Below, piece by piece: positions 9,262 to 18,643 of a DNA stretch of 64,000 nucleotides. The notes under the pieces were generated by a model. It did not search any database. It saw only the letters and a list, made by a program, of their open reading frames with translations, and was not told where the DNA came from. Both the position numbers and the translations under genes were made by a program. The stretch is from Lepidonotus clava (taxonomy: Eukaryota > Annelida > Polychaeta > Phyllodocida > Polynoidae): positions 18,888,908 to 18,952,907 of the forward strand of contig OW387134.1 of the NCBI GenBank assembly GCA_936440205.1, written 5' to 3'. The first letter of the stretch is position 1; the number at the start of each line of letters is the position of its first letter.

Positions 9262-10551
9262 ATGTATTAAAAGTACTAAGCCATTAGTACAATGTCACTA
9301 TCTTTTTAAAAGCATTTAAGAAAAGGGCTACACTGTCGAATTTAAGAAATAGCCTACCCCTGTCGCCCTGTCGATTTTATGCATCCATACCCATTATAGG
9401 AGTAGGTTGCAATGCTTAGATCTAAAGTAAAGCAGATGGGTTTTAGACGTAGGCCTACACCGGATTACACCGTGACCCCTGGATCGTGACCAGGACCGGA
9501 TCCAGAAATTGTATGAAGGGGGGTGGGGAGTAGACTAGGCCTCTAAGTCTAGAAAATAGGCTTGATAACTGTAGGGGTGTATTCTATCTACTCTCATAAA
9601 GCCTACCAAGTACCATACCACGGAAAATATTCTATGTTTATCATCCCCCATCTTCGAGCTCTGCTGTATTATTATCCATAGATATGATCATGTTATCGTG
9701 CACGACACACGTCCCATGCTTTGCTCATGGGATGTCCAACCTCCTGAGGTGCAGCGGCTATCCCAGGCAAATGTCAATAATATTGACGTCAGATTAGCAT
9801 CCAATGGCCACTACAAAAGCTGACCGGATATACCAGATAGTTAGCCAATGGTGGTGATGACGCCTGGAATATCCCATACCACGGACCACACCATCCCCAA
9901 CCGACGCCTTCCCCGACCGGCGCCAGCCTCAAAGCCCCACCGCCATGCACTACTCGCCATTTCCCGGCAAATTCCCGGAAGGATGGGGCGGCGCAGGCAT
10001 TTCATGGATGACAGCAGCAGCGATAAATCAGCTTACCTTGCAATACTTAGAGCTCCGTCATAGTACCACTTGTGATATAACGTAATCCAAATTGATTTCG
10101 ATCAGCCATCGAAGCCGCTCGAGTTCACAGCCTCAGCATTGGTGTTGTGCCAACAGCAACCAGTGCAGCCAAGCCAGCACCACTGAAACATGTGTTTATT
10201 TATGTTGCCTCTGGGGCGCGTTCGATGCAACGTGGTTTGAATACATCTTTCAACAAGCAGCTGAGAAATGCTTCGCGAAGCAAACTGATTATTACAAGTC
10301 ATAGTAGGAATATCAAATAATGTGTATAATATTGTGTCACATGGATTTACCCAAAGAGCGTTGAAACATTTAAAGAGAGGGGCCAGTGAAATTTTAATAT
10401 TGTTAAATTCTCATATCATAACGTAGGTAGAGTGCTTAAGTTTAAATATGTGACATTATTATAACTTTGAGGTGATCCCTTATAATAGAAAATTGTATCC
10501 ATATATCAGATCACACATTCAGCCCCCTCTAACTATTTACAAGGTTACAAG
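9262..10551. other. intergenic DNA left of the transposon nest
   Basis: No supported gene. It contains one locus of a dispersed GTCGAATTTAAGAAA repeat (9290-9380) and otherwise unique-looking sequence. A minus-strand frame at 10302-10102 and a splice-donor-like CAAGGTAAGC at about 10038 (minus) could belong to a first exon of a gene continuing to the left, but nothing else supports this. Confidence 0.4.
9290..9380 (+). repeat. dispersed 'GTCGAATTTAAGAAA' repeat, locus 1
   Basis: Contains ACTGTCGAATTTAAGAAAT and CCTGTCGCCCTGTCGAT, and shares GTCACTATCTTTTTAAA with the locus at 62730-62935. Locus 2 is at 56808-56935. All three are in the same orientation. Confidence 0.6.
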
Positions 10552-11303
10552 GCAATTCAGAAACACATGTGAAAGATGCGCGAAAACTAGCAACTGCTAA
10601 GTATTATTTTTTTACAGAGGGGTCTATTTTAAAAGATATATATGAAAAATTGCATTTCTGTTATCAATATGACCGCACATCACCTAGAACTAACTTCTGT
10701 AATAATGTTATTTTGAACTTAAAGGAAACCTTGCACATAATTAGTGGATGGTTATTTTCCATCGGAATTCCTTGAGTGTGACGTTTGTAGTAAGAACTGA
10801 CAATGCTAGAAATATTTTGAGAGTATTCCAAGTATTTGCAAGATTATGGTACTTTGAAATTTGGTCTAATTTAAGTGTTTTTAAGGGAAATACCCAGATT
10901 TGTGACGTCACAAGGACACTAATTGGGAATCCCCAGGTTTCAATAAAAGGGAATCCCCCATTCTCAAAGGGATATAGAAAGGAAATTGGGCAATAACATA
11001 AAATATTTGTGTTAGGCTGCACGCAGCCCATTATTAATTGCATTTTTTACTAACCCAAATTCATTCTATCATCTGAAATTCCCAAGTTATTTTGAAATGG
11101 ATTTCCCTTGATTATGACGTAGCAAGGACAGAAGTTAAAGCCAGAAATAAGGGAATTCCCAATTTGTAATTTTATTTCCTTTCTGATTCACTAATTGTTC
11201 AAAGAATTTCATTTTTTCTTTTGCAATATTTTTAAAATACCATAGAGAAGTTAATTCAATGGAAAATAGGCTCTTGAAAAATTATGTGCTAGGAAACCTT
11301 TAA
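10552..11303 (+). repeat. fragment of the CGCG-type inverted-repeat element carrying a TTAA MITE
   Basis: This segment is nearly identical to about 14627-15376: first about 165 bp of the larger CGCG-type transposon (with GATGCGCGAAAACTAGC), then the TTAA-flanked MITE at the same insertion point. Similarity ends at the TTAA on the right, where flanking sequence differs. Confidence 0.75.
10719..11303 (+). mobile_element. TTAA-flanked MITE (piggyBac-like), copy 1
   Basis: A 585-bp non-coding element bounded by TTAA on both sides, with imperfect terminal inverted repeats: left AGGAAACCTTGCACATAAT, right the reverse complement of AGGTTTCCTAGCACATAAT. Inside are repeated motifs near TGACGTNRCAAGGAC and GGGAATCCCC, likely transposase-binding subterminal repeats. 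TTAA target duplication is characteristic of piggyBac-type transposases; no transposase gene is present. Confidence 0.8.
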
Positions 11304-12543
11304 AAACGGGTCGGGTCCCCAGATTTTCTAGGCTTGGGGCCCGACTGGCCCCTACAAATCATGAATAAGAAAGACTAGTATATGTGAGGGCCCTAGATTT
11401 TGGTGAGGTCCCCTATATTTGGAAAGCTAGCGGCACGAGTGGCACCTGGATTTTTAAACTTACATCCACCACTGGTAATCAATATGACCCCCAAAAATTG
11501 CTAAAATCTGTCGCTATTATTTTGCTTAACAGATATCAATAGTAAATTAAATTAATAATTTGTGACCAATCACGGGAATTGGTGTCCTAGAGGGGAAAGT
11601 ATGAATTTGAATTTGTAATCCTACCTTTCAGACAATGCAAACCATTTTTAAATATTCTCATTATAGGCTGATATATGGTAGTTTGAAATCCCCTATGTGG
11701 TACACAATAGCACACCCCTGTTTACCATTTTGTGCATTATTTCTGTATTATAGCTCCTTGAACCAAACAATATTTAGTTAAAAATTACAATTTTCTTAAT
11801 TATCACATTTATTTAGAATACAATAACTTTTCACATAGATCTTCATTTCAATAACAGTTTTTTACTACAGAGAAGTGAAAAACTTTTGTTATTGAAATTG
11901 ACAAAAATATTCTATACAACCTGAACATTCCTTTTTCTGTTGCCATGGTAATATGAGAACATTCCTTATTATAACACCCTTTTGAAAAAGGACATTCCTT
12001 GATAAATTACCCACAATGCAACTTCCATGAATAAAAAGAATGTATTTTTTGCTCATAATCTTAATCTCTGGAAAATTCTGCCTAGGTCACATTTCTTGGG
12101 AAAATATGGATTATTACCTTGTTTTCATCAATAACTCACTTAATAATGGGCTTAAAGCAAAATGGCTAATATCCCACTAGGTTACCATATCCCGTGACTG
12201 GTCACAGTTTATCTTTTTCTGATGCGTGATATATGCTATATTATTTTACTTAATTTATACCAAACATATGCATAAGTGCACGAAAACTGACACCAAAATG
12301 CATGAAAATAGGCTCCATGCATGCAGGTGCTTGAAAACTGAAGAATAATTACCTGAAAGTAATGTGTTAAGATTTTACAAAAAATATTTTCAAATTTTAA
12401 TATTTTTCAAAATTATAATGTTTGTAGACGTTTTACCACTATGGTAAGATGTAATAAGATTGATATAATTAATTTTTTCATTATATTTTCTCTTACACCT
12501 TAATTTCCTGCCCTTAATGCATGAAAAACTGGCTCCTCTACTA
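11304..12543 (+). mobile_element. diverged CGCG-type inverted-repeat element, interrupted, copy D
   Basis: The sequence at about 11505-11535 (TTTTGCTTAACAGATATCAA) and at about 12210-12543 matches consecutive parts of the element at 61536-62646 in the same orientation, ending with GGCTCCTCTACT. A separate MITE (11561-12207) splits the two parts. The left end is not identifiable. GCGCGAAAA motifs of the 62-kb copy appear here as GCACGAAAA or GCATGAAAA, suggesting older age and loss of CpG. Confidence 0.6.
11561..12207. mobile_element. MITE with TGTGACCARTCACGGGA termini
   Basis: Left end TGTGACCAATCACGGGA and right end, inverted, TGTGACCAGTCACGGGA form terminal inverted repeats about 640 bp apart. 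The insertion splits an older element. The interior is AT-rich and non-coding. A target duplication is not clear, so the exact ends could shift by a few bases. Confidence 0.65.
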
Positions 12544-12565
12544 GGTATCTGGCACCTCTGAGGCC

Positions 12566-13715
12566 TAGAGTAGAGATGCCAGTTTTTGTGCAGTAAGGGC
12601 AAGAAATTGAATTTTAATAGAATATTTAGAGAAAAAATAATCAATTTAATATTTTTTCATCTATAGGTGATGGAATAACATCCTAATGTATAATCATTAT
12701 ACGAAAACATAAATTTTGGAAATATTTTTGTAATATCTCACAGAATCATTATTTGAGGTTAATTCTTTTGCTTTTGCGAACTTGGTGCCTATTTTCGTGT
12801 ATTTCACATATTTAACCATATTTGGGTGCATAATAAGTAAAATATTTAATAGATTAAGAATGTCATGTGTGGAGCATCAAAAAAGGATTATCTATTGATA
12901 TCTGTTATGTTAAATAATCATTGAATTCTTTACAACTCATTACATACATATCAGAAATGCTATATTGTCTGGGAAAATCTAAAGAACAGAAACATAATAG
13001 ACTGTAGGAAATACACATATTTTGTCCATTTTCATTTTACTACAGCTGCATTAATATCCTGAATTGAAATACAAAAATAAAGTAAAATTCAAAGTGGAGT
13101 AAATATATCCAACTCGACGACTGACTGGTGGACAGGTGTTGATAAACTTTCTATTATAATGAATAAAATCGTGGCTCGATCAACATGTTTCGACTGGTCA
13201 AAGTCTTCTTCAGGATCTGGAAATAAAGTAAGCATCTACTTTTAGGTATATATATTTTTGGGAAAATTTCTTACAAATATATGGAAACTTGTTTTTCCAG
13301 GATTTAATATGAAAAAAATGTCTGAAAATTCGGCAATTTTGCAAAAATACTTGAAAAATGTGTGTAAACTGGCAACTGCCTTACTTTGGGTCAGTAGTTT
13401 TCACACAGGGGTCTATTTTCCATGTTAAGCATGGAATTCTATGTGTATAATATTAAAATGATCCTATATCACTTTAAACTAATATCTATTATCATTTTCT
13501 TAGGAAAATGATTTTTTTCAAAAAAAGTGATATTATGCTCCTTATTTCAGAAATATTAACTTTATAAGGATCCCTGCATTTTCCTAATCAATAGGGACAT
13601 TGAAACATATAATTGGCCTTAGAATATATAAATATATATGGAACATCATAAAATTACCCATTGATTGCATTACAACATTATCTGGGGTCTGTCATTAAAA
13701 AAATAGCAAATCTGA
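12566..13715 (-). mobile_element. CGCG-type inverted-repeat element, copy B, truncated at right
   Basis: Begins TAGAGTAGAGATGCCAG, the reverse complement of the right end of the 61536-62646 element, and follows it in reverse orientation through the triple GCGCGAAAA-like block and the GATATCTGTTA motif. It lacks the far terminal repeat and stops where copy C begins. It contains a Penelope-like hammerhead motif (13171-13222). Confidence 0.65.
13171..13222 (-). ncRNA. Penelope-like hammerhead-type ribozyme motif, copy 1
   Basis: On the minus strand CTGAAGA (fits core CUGANGA) is followed by a 4-bp stem GACT/AGTC closing TTGACC, then GAAAC, a tiny AC/GT stem and GTT followed by GATC, which can pair with GATC just before the core. 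This is the layout of a type I hammerhead with minimal helix III, known from Penelope-like retroelements. An extra A lies between the core and helix II, so activity is doubtful. The match to a second copy near 47.3 kb supports a mobile origin. Confidence 0.55.
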
Positions 13716-14161
13716 TAGAGTAGAGGAGCCCGTTTTCTTGCATTAAGGACCAGAAATTACATTTCAACAAAATATTTATTTTCTCTTTTCACCTATATAT
13801 AGTGGAATAACATCTGCGTATATAATCATAAAAAAAAAGTTTGAAAATATTTTTGTATGATATCACAATGTTTTACTTTCAGAGGTTAATTCTTCAGTTT
13901 TCGCACACCTGGAGCCTATTTTTGCACATTTTGGTGTCTATTTTCACGCATTTCAGTATATTTTAGATGAAAAATGAGTCAAATATTAAATAGAAAAAAA
14001 TATCATATATGAAGTATCAAAAAACGATTGTCTACCAATATCTGTTAGGCAAAATAATTGCTGACTTCTTAGTCATTTGTATTATGGATATTAGAAATGA
14101 TATATGTTGAATGGCAAATTCTAAATAAGAGATTCATGGAAAAAAAGAGGAAATGTGCATA

Positions 14162-14453
14162 ATTCTCCCAACCACGGATAGCACTCAAGACTTAAGCATA
14201 GAGATTTTCATAAATTGTTTCATTATTTGTACATCATCATTGTTAAAATCTCGCCATCATTATTTTTTAAATTAGTATCTATGTACATTAATATTTTCTG
14301 AGTTGTTTGCAAATTCATTCATTGTAGATGTATTTATTGGCAATATATGTTTATTTTCTATAGTTTTTCCACAGGTTTTGTCGACAAAATCAGTCCAAAT
14401 TAGCCTGCAGGTGCTTAAGATACTCAAAATCAGCTATCCGTGGTTGGGAGAAT
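14162..14453. mobile_element. MITE with perfect 21-bp inverted ends, nested in copy C
   Basis: The 292-bp insertion starts ATTCTCCCAACCACGGATAG and ends with the exact inverse. AATT occurs at both junctions and may be part of the target. The interior is AT-rich and non-coding. The homologous position in copy B and in the 62-kb element lacks it. Confidence 0.8.
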
Positions 14454-14790
14454 TGGGTGTTATTAATACCTGACAAAAGCATTAATTCGTCCAAGTAAAA
14501 GACAAAAAACGTATGCATCAAGGCTTTGGTTGATATTATTTAAAGAAAATACCTTAAAAGTATTTAGAAGCTCGTTTTGAAAAAAATTGAATTTTTTATA
14601 TGGAAATATGTTTGAAAATTCAGAAAATTCAGAAACATATGTGAAAGATGCGCGAAAACTAGCAACTGCTAAGTATTATTTTTTTACAGAGGGGTCTATT
14701 TTAAAAGATATATATGAAAAATTGCATTTCTGTTATCAATATGACCGCACATCACCTAGAACTAATTTCTGTAATAATGTTATTTTGAAC

Positions 14791-15376
14791 TTAAAGGAAA
14801 CCTTGCACATAATTAGTGGATGGTTATTTTCCATCGGAATTCCTTGAGTGTGACGTTTGTAGTAAGAACTGACAATGCTAGAAATATTTTGAGAGTATTC
14901 CAAGTATTTGCAAGATTATGGTACTTTGAAATTTGGTCTAATTTAAGTGTTTTTAAGGGAAATCCCCAGATTTGTGACATCACAAGGACAGTAATTGGGA
15001 ATCCCCAGGTTTCAATAAAGGGGAATCCCCCATTCTCAAAGGATCATTGAAGGGAAATAGGGCATTAACATAAAATATTTGTGTTAGGCCCCACAAAGTC
15101 CATTATTAATTGAATTTACTACTAAGCTAAATTCATTCCATCATCTGAGATTCCCAATTTATTTTGAAAGGGATTTCCCTTGATTATGACGTAGCAAGGA
15201 CAGAAGTTAAAGCCAGAAATAAGGGATTTCCCAATTTTTATTTTTATTTCGTTTCTAATTCACCAATTCATCAATATTTTCCCTAATTTTCTTTTGCAAT
15301 ATTTCTAGAATACCAAAGAGAAGTTAATTAAATGAAAAATAGGCTCTTGAAAAATTATGTGCAAGGAAACCTTTAA
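14791..15376 (+). mobile_element. TTAA-flanked MITE, copy 2, nested in copy C
   Basis: Nearly identical to 10719-11303, with TTAA at both ends and AGGAAACCTTGCACATAAT-type termini. The larger element resumes on the right with TTAAGATTCC. Confidence 0.82.
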
Positions 15377-15648
15377 TTAAGATTCCTTTTTTTATTTAAG
15401 AAATCACAGTTTTATTTTTCATTGGAAATTTTTTTTTTTATAAGGATTCTGGCAGTTTTTCATTTAACAGAGACATTACTACACATTTTTACTAATAGAA
15501 TTATTAAACATTTGTAACATACCGTTAAAAACCTCTAATTTACCAGACAATAACACCCTGATGCGTCTCAGGGAGAAATGACGGATAAAAATGCGTAAAA
15601 TGCGCGAAAATTAGTGCTGTGCCAAAACTGGCTCCTCTACTCTACAGC

Positions 15649-16236
15649 TTAAAGGAAAACTTGCACATAAATTCATGAAGCGCTATTTCTAGTGTAACTA
15701 ATTTCATTTCAGTATTCTAAAAATGTTTCAAAAGAAAAAAATTGAAAATGTCGAGTTCTTAGGGAATTATTGAGGAAAGAAATTTAATTTTGGGAATTCC
15801 CTGGATGCTGGGCTACTCAGTAATCCCCTTGCTACGTCACAGCTAAGGGAATTCCTTCTAAAGTTATTTTGGGATTCCCTTATTAATGAATAGTTGTAGA
15901 TGGATAAATATTTTTATTTATTATGAGTTGCATCAGGTCAGATATATTTACTCTTTGTTAGAGTGCATAATTCCTTTTACAAATTATACAGGGATGGGGA
16001 TTCCCTTCTAAGGGAACATGGGATTTCCCAAGAACTCCCCTTGCTACGTCATAGATTGGGTGGATTTCTCTTAAAAATGTGATAAAATACAAGTTTTTTA
16101 ATGTCCCATAATTGTGTGCAAACTAAATATTTTCCTTCCATTTTGCTAACATTGATACTGCAAGTTGTGAAGAACCCACTGAATTCAATTCAATGAAAAA
16201 TGACCACCCAGCAGTTATGTGCAAGCTTTCCTTTAA
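15649..16236 (+). mobile_element. TTAA-flanked MITE, copy 3, diverged
   Basis: A 588-bp relative of the two other copies: left TTAAAGGAAAACTTGCACAT, right ATGTGCAAGCTTTCCTTTAA. Inside, CCCCTTGCTACGTCA occurs twice in inverted sense relative to the TGACGTAGCAAGG motifs of the other copies, so subterminal motifs are conserved although the rest has diverged. Confidence 0.78.
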
Positions 16237-16433
16237 AGGGACGTTCTCGTCCGTGAGTCCAATGAGATACATCCGCCGACGTAAGCCTAACGACGCGACA
16301 GCCGGTGACGTGTTTTCCACTTTTGGAACGTAATCCGGCGACGTTATTGGTCACGTCATGAATTTGGCGGCCCTGGCAGGGAGTTACAACGCATCAAAAT
16401 ACGTCCGTCACACTGACGAGAATGTCCCTTTAA
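16233..16433. mobile_element. 201-bp TTAA-flanked mini-MITE
   Basis: Left TTAAAGGGACGTTCTCGTC and right GACGAGAATGTCCCTTTAA are inverted repeats. The left TTAA is shared with the right TTAA of the preceding MITE, so one inserted exactly at the target site of the other. The interior is CpG-rich and non-coding, a different family from its neighbour. Confidence 0.78.
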
Positions 16434-16773
16434 GAGAAACTGAACGTTGATACCTTATATACCAGTTGTAACTATACCTTGCATCCAGACTTTTCTACAC
16501 ACACTTGACGAAACTAAAACCGGTAATAAATCCAGGAGATAAAGCTGGTCATAAGCTGCGGTGAACCGAATACAGCCAGCATTCGGAGTTAGCTTCTTTG
16601 GTTGGAAGTTTCGCATGAAATAAACGTTACACAAAAAGCATTTATGTTGAAGGAATATTGCTAATAGATGTGTAAAACTTACTATTTATATTTTAATACG
16701 TAACATAAGCTTCGAAAGAAATATTCACCAATCATCATACTAAACTAATTCAATAAACTAGATGACATACAAG
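16434..16773 (+). promoter_or_regulatory. UROD upstream region, 5' UTR
   Basis: Between the mini-MITE and the UROD start there is 340 bp with no other gene. I see no convincing TATA box or initiator. An in-frame upstream ATG at 16762 would add four residues (MTYK) but has a weaker context than the ATG at 16774 (AAGATGG). Confidence 0.45.
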
Positions 16774-18572
16774 ATGGCAGCTGCAACGACAGGAAAGGTG
16801 AGACGCGTTTACTGAGATCATTAAATTTAGCCGATATGCCAATAAGTAATACGTATACATTGTTTTTAAAGTCGTTTTACAAACTACCATCATTGCTCAG
16901 CTGATAAGTGGGCAGGGTTTTCGTGGTTGACCAGATTTATAGTGATAACCAGCACCTAAACCTTCGCGTCTTTCCCCGGTTTGGCTTCAGCGTGGGTAAC
17001 CACCGGGCCAGGCACCACGGTCACCCGGGGGCGTGCCACATGTGGGGTAGCACGTCCCGGCTATTATCTCGCCAAGCTGTCACAAATGTGTCATGATCTA
17101 GAATAAACGTGTGTGAGTATTTATGTAAGTGGGAATGAAGTGGTTTTATTGGCGTGTAAATCTAGGTTAGACAGACTGGATGACTGGTTCAAAATATAGG
17201 ACGACCTTGTTTGCAATGGGCTTAGCCTAAGTAGAATGATGTCATGAAATGAAACTTATATAACGCCGTAAGTAGCAAATACGGGATGTAGGGCCAGTCT
17301 TTCTCTAGCGAATATCTGTTTATGCAAGTCATTTCCATCAAACTGTACAGTCGTTGAAATGGACTTAACGTTATTTCAATAATTTGTTTAGAGGCATTAT
17401 ACAATATTTCGGGTCCAGCTGAAGTTTCCCATAGTAAACCACAAATTTTATTAGGACTGCTGTGCAGGGTACCAACCGCAAAGGGAAAATGGCAACAAAA
17501 AAATCTGTGACAGGGAAAACACTGGGAATTTGCAAGTTTCGCCAAAACACAGGGAATTTCATTTGGCCAGGTTCTGAAATTCCTGATTCTCAAGATATTA
17601 GGGACTTGATTTTTTGTTGTTTGGTTCTTTTCCTGCACACAGAAGCTTTTAGATTTGACCAACTTGCTAGATATGACACAGAAAAATTGCTGTGGGACAG
17701 GGAAACATAGTGAATTTGAAAATGGAAGTTGGGTTGGTACCCTGGCTGTGACTCCACAGTTCATTGTATCATTCCAAAAGTGTTATAAAGGTCTTATGTA
17801 TGCATTTTCAAAATGGCCTTATAAAATTCCCATTTGTTTCTGAAATACAAAAAGATGGAATGTGATACTCAAGTATTCATCTCATTGCGAAATTGATAAG
17901 ATCTGAAAATTGCCGTGAAATACAAAAGTATTGCCAAAGTATGCATTAATGTCTTTATATCCATGTCATTAAACTACCAGCATGCTGGATGCGATAACCA
18001 ATGGATCTCGATGTTTTTGTTAAGTTTCAAACTGTCTCTTCATATGTACCAATATCTCAATCGTGCCATCAAATTACTGGATGCAGATCACTTTTATAAC
18101 AATACTAAGCCGACTAATCGCACCTGCAGGTGGTAAAAAAGAAACTTCTGGTGCATTGAAGACTATAGTCTTCCAACCATGCGTAAAGAAGTATCTCCTT
18201 CCGTGAGTTGTGATCAATTCAATAGGACCTTCAAGTTTATTCAATAGGGGCATACATTAAATTTTGTTACGATCTCTCCAACTAGCCCTTCCCACCCCTG
18301 AAGAATGACCTCCTCCTGCGAGCTGCTCGTGGGGAGAAGACGGAGAAGGTTCCCGTCTGGGTGATGCGCCAGGCCGGCAGGTACCTCCCAGGCAAGTTTG
18401 ACGTTTGCAATGTATCTGAAATGTTTGTGGGTTCAGAGTGTTTGGGGGAATACTTAACGTTCATCGTTTGATGATATAGGTAATTACTCACTAGAATAAA
18501 TATGTCCAAATATTATTTGTTCTATAGAGCCATCGAAATATGATGACATTCTAGAAACGGCATTGCCATGCA

Positions 18573-18643
<71 letters not shown>

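Larger units (their letters stand above)
13716..15644 (-). mobile_element. CGCG-type inverted-repeat element, copy C, with two nested MITEs
   Basis: Starts TAGAGTAGAGGAGCC and ends GGCTCCTCTACTCTA, so it has both terminal inverted repeats and a TA at each outer edge. It is colinear, in reverse orientation, with 61536-62646, but longer because of two inserted MITEs (14162-14453 and 14791-15376). No transposase frame is visible. Confidence 0.75.

Noticed and set aside
10102-10302. 66-codon minus-strand frame with a nearby donor-like CAAGGTAAGC
   Set aside because: No conserved motif and no partner exon; could be a first exon of a gene to the left but the support is too thin.
10569-10775. Frame repeated at 14587-14847 (KDARKLATAKYYF...)
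   Set aside because: Repeated because the transposon is repeated; it crosses an element boundary and has no protein features.
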